From NCBI GenBank assembly GCA_012031335.1, contig JAAUTT010000196.1, forward strand, positions 1-7,507: DNA of 7,507 nucleotides, in the 5' to 3' direction. Within the stretch, counting starts at the first letter, position 1. Every line of letters begins with the position of its first letter. Positions 6,484-7,507 of the stretch are shown here, piece after piece. This stretch comes from Bacteroidales bacterium (GTDB lineage Bacteria > Bacteroidota > Bacteroidia > Bacteroidales > JAAUTT01). A model generated the notes under the pieces. It did no database searches and had not been told where the DNA came from. It was given only the letters and a program-made list of their open reading frames with translations. The position numbers and the translations under genes are program-made.

Positions 6484-7507
6484 ACGGATTAATTTTTCGC
6501 AAAATTCTGTATACAATTTCTCTCCTATACAATAGTTTTCCCATCTCTTTCTTGCATTTTGTCTTAATTGCATGTAGTTATCACTATACAGGATTTTTTA
6601 ATTGGCCGACATAAGCAAGGCTGGTGAGATTTCAGGATTAATCAGCATCCCAACTTCATCGTTTATTAATTCTCCCGTCCCGCCAACATCAGTAGCAATA
6701 ACCGGAAGGCCAAAAGACAAAGCTTCCATAACCGAAACAGGCACTCCTTCGCTCAGACTTGTATTTAAAAACAAATCTATTGAGTGGTTTTTATAAAAGC
6801 AAAGAGAGAGGGATGATCCATATATCCCGGGAATGAATAGGTTATATTTTCACCGGCTTCTTTTATAAGCTTGATAATTTTGGTCCTAAGCGGCCCATCA
6901 CCTATATGGGTCCATTTAATCCTGAAATCGGAATATTTCAAGGCTTGGGCCAACAGATCAATTTGTTTTAATTCAACCATATTGGAACAGGTTACAATAT
7001 GCTTATATCCTTCAGGTTCATAAATGGCAAGTCCTTCGTCTTTGGTTCCAAGACGTGCGATAAGCTTTCTTTTTAAATATTCTCCATACCTGCTTTCAAG
7101 GTATTGCTGACCCATATTCGAGATAAATACCGAAAGACTGATCTTTTGAAGTTGCTCCTTTCGGAATGGAATGTAATGGTTATTTCTTTCATTATATAAA
7201 TCCGACCCGTGAAACCTGACAATAATATTATCTCTTTTAAATTCGCAAAATGGTAAGACCTGGCTCCATCGCAGACCCCAATAAAAATAAAGGATATCGT
7301 AGTCCCCGATATTTAACGATTTGCTGTTTTTATTCAGGTGGCTTAATAAAGACCGTACCAGTAAAAAGTGGATACCCCAATCATGATCTTTTAGCAGAGA
7401 AAAACACTTTCGATCTGATAAATTCCTTGAGAAAAATAAATATTGGTGCCTTATTGGGTGAAGTACTTTCCATTGTTGAATCGGAGGAACTCCTCCCCTT
7501 TTGGAAG
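6469..7507 (-). CDS. GT4-type glycosyltransferase, 5'-partial, frameshifted, with an in-frame stop
   Basis: The minus-strand frame enters from the right edge, so the N-terminus is missing. About 345 residues are visible after repair. Order from the N-terminal side: DYDILYFYWGLRWSQVLPF, then IIVRFHGSDLYNE, SVFISNMGQQYLESRY, a lineage-type IGDGPL segment, SFPGYMDHP, and the nucleotide-sugar site SLSEGVPVSVMEALSFGLPV with IATDVGGTGEL. The EX7E pair typical of GT4 retaining enzymes is at 6748-6750 and 6724-6726. The likely role is transfer of a sugar from an activated donor during surface polysaccharide or glycan synthesis; the sugar is unknown. Two breaks exist: a one-base deficit at 6795-6798 and a TAA at 6598-6600. 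Past that TAA the same frame continues as KILYSDNYMQLRQNARKRWE to a stop at 6469-6471, a normal GT4 tail. It converges on and overlaps the PorP/SprF gene by 15 bp, so it is not in that operon. Confidence 0.85.
6598..6600 (-). other. In-frame TAA inside the glycosyltransferase C-terminus
   Basis: The frame reads ALLMSAN-TAA-KILYSDNY and stays open for 42 more codons in protein-like sequence, ending at 6469-6471. The stop borders a run of six Ts on the plus strand (6594-6599). No single-base indel fixes it, since the frame is the same on both sides. Either a substitution or a three-base loss in the T/A run would be needed, or the stop is real and removes about 42 residues. Confidence 0.7.
6795..6798 (-). 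other. Frameshift 9, in glycosyltransferase: 4-base run, one base apparently missing
   Basis: As written the upstream frame reads HPSLFAFIKTTQ-stop. One extra base in the run (A on the plus strand) gives LFAFYKNHSIDLFLNTSLSE, which runs directly into the EX7E motif as expected in GT4 enzymes. Confidence 0.88.

Noticed and set aside
6602..6796. A plus-strand 64-codon open frame.
   Set aside because: It is antisense to the glycosyltransferase EX7E region, whose motifs on the minus strand are unmistakable.

Overview
The window looks like Bacteroidota chromosome (Bacteroidetes sensu lato), of moderate to low GC. The evidence is the gene content: SprB-type repeats, a gliding-motility-associated / type B type IX secretion (T9SS) C-terminal sorting domain, and a PorP/SprF-family outer-membrane protein directly downstream. 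No ribosomal or other taxonomic marker is present, so a finer placement is not supported.

Layout. Positions 1-5471 (+) hold the 3' part of one giant secreted adhesin gene whose start lies left of the window. In order it contains about seven 106-residue PKD-like repeats on a strict 318-bp lattice (1-2354), one longer diverged PKD-like unit (2355-2696), ten SprB-type repeats (2718-5172) and a T9SS type B sorting domain (5173-5468). After 31 bp comes an intact PorP/SprF-family protein gene (5503-6483, +, TTG start). On the minus strand, tail to tail and overlapping the last 15 bp of that gene, lies the 3' part of a GT4-type glycosyltransferase gene (6469 to beyond 7507), cut off by the right edge.

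How they work together. The adhesin should be exported to the periplasm, carried across the outer membrane by the T9SS through its C-terminal domain, and displayed on the surface. Adjacent PorP/SprF proteins are known partners of large type B substrates (SprF for SprB in Flavobacterium), so the two plus-strand genes form a plausible substrate-partner operon. The glycosyltransferase is probably part of a separate surface-polysaccharide or glycan locus extending to the right.

Sequence quality matters here. The adhesin reading frame breaks eight times and the glycosyltransferase frame once. Every break sits in a homopolymer and is repaired by one base (eight need a base added, one a base removed). 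Three of the breaks can be tested independently of translation because they put the 318-bp lattice out by exactly one base. I read these as uncorrected homopolymer errors in the assembly, not as nine mutations. The glycosyltransferase also has an in-frame TAA that homopolymer slippage does not simply explain. No RNA gene, CRISPR array, insertion sequence, convincing promoter or terminator was seen, and no stretch over 300 bases lacks a gene.
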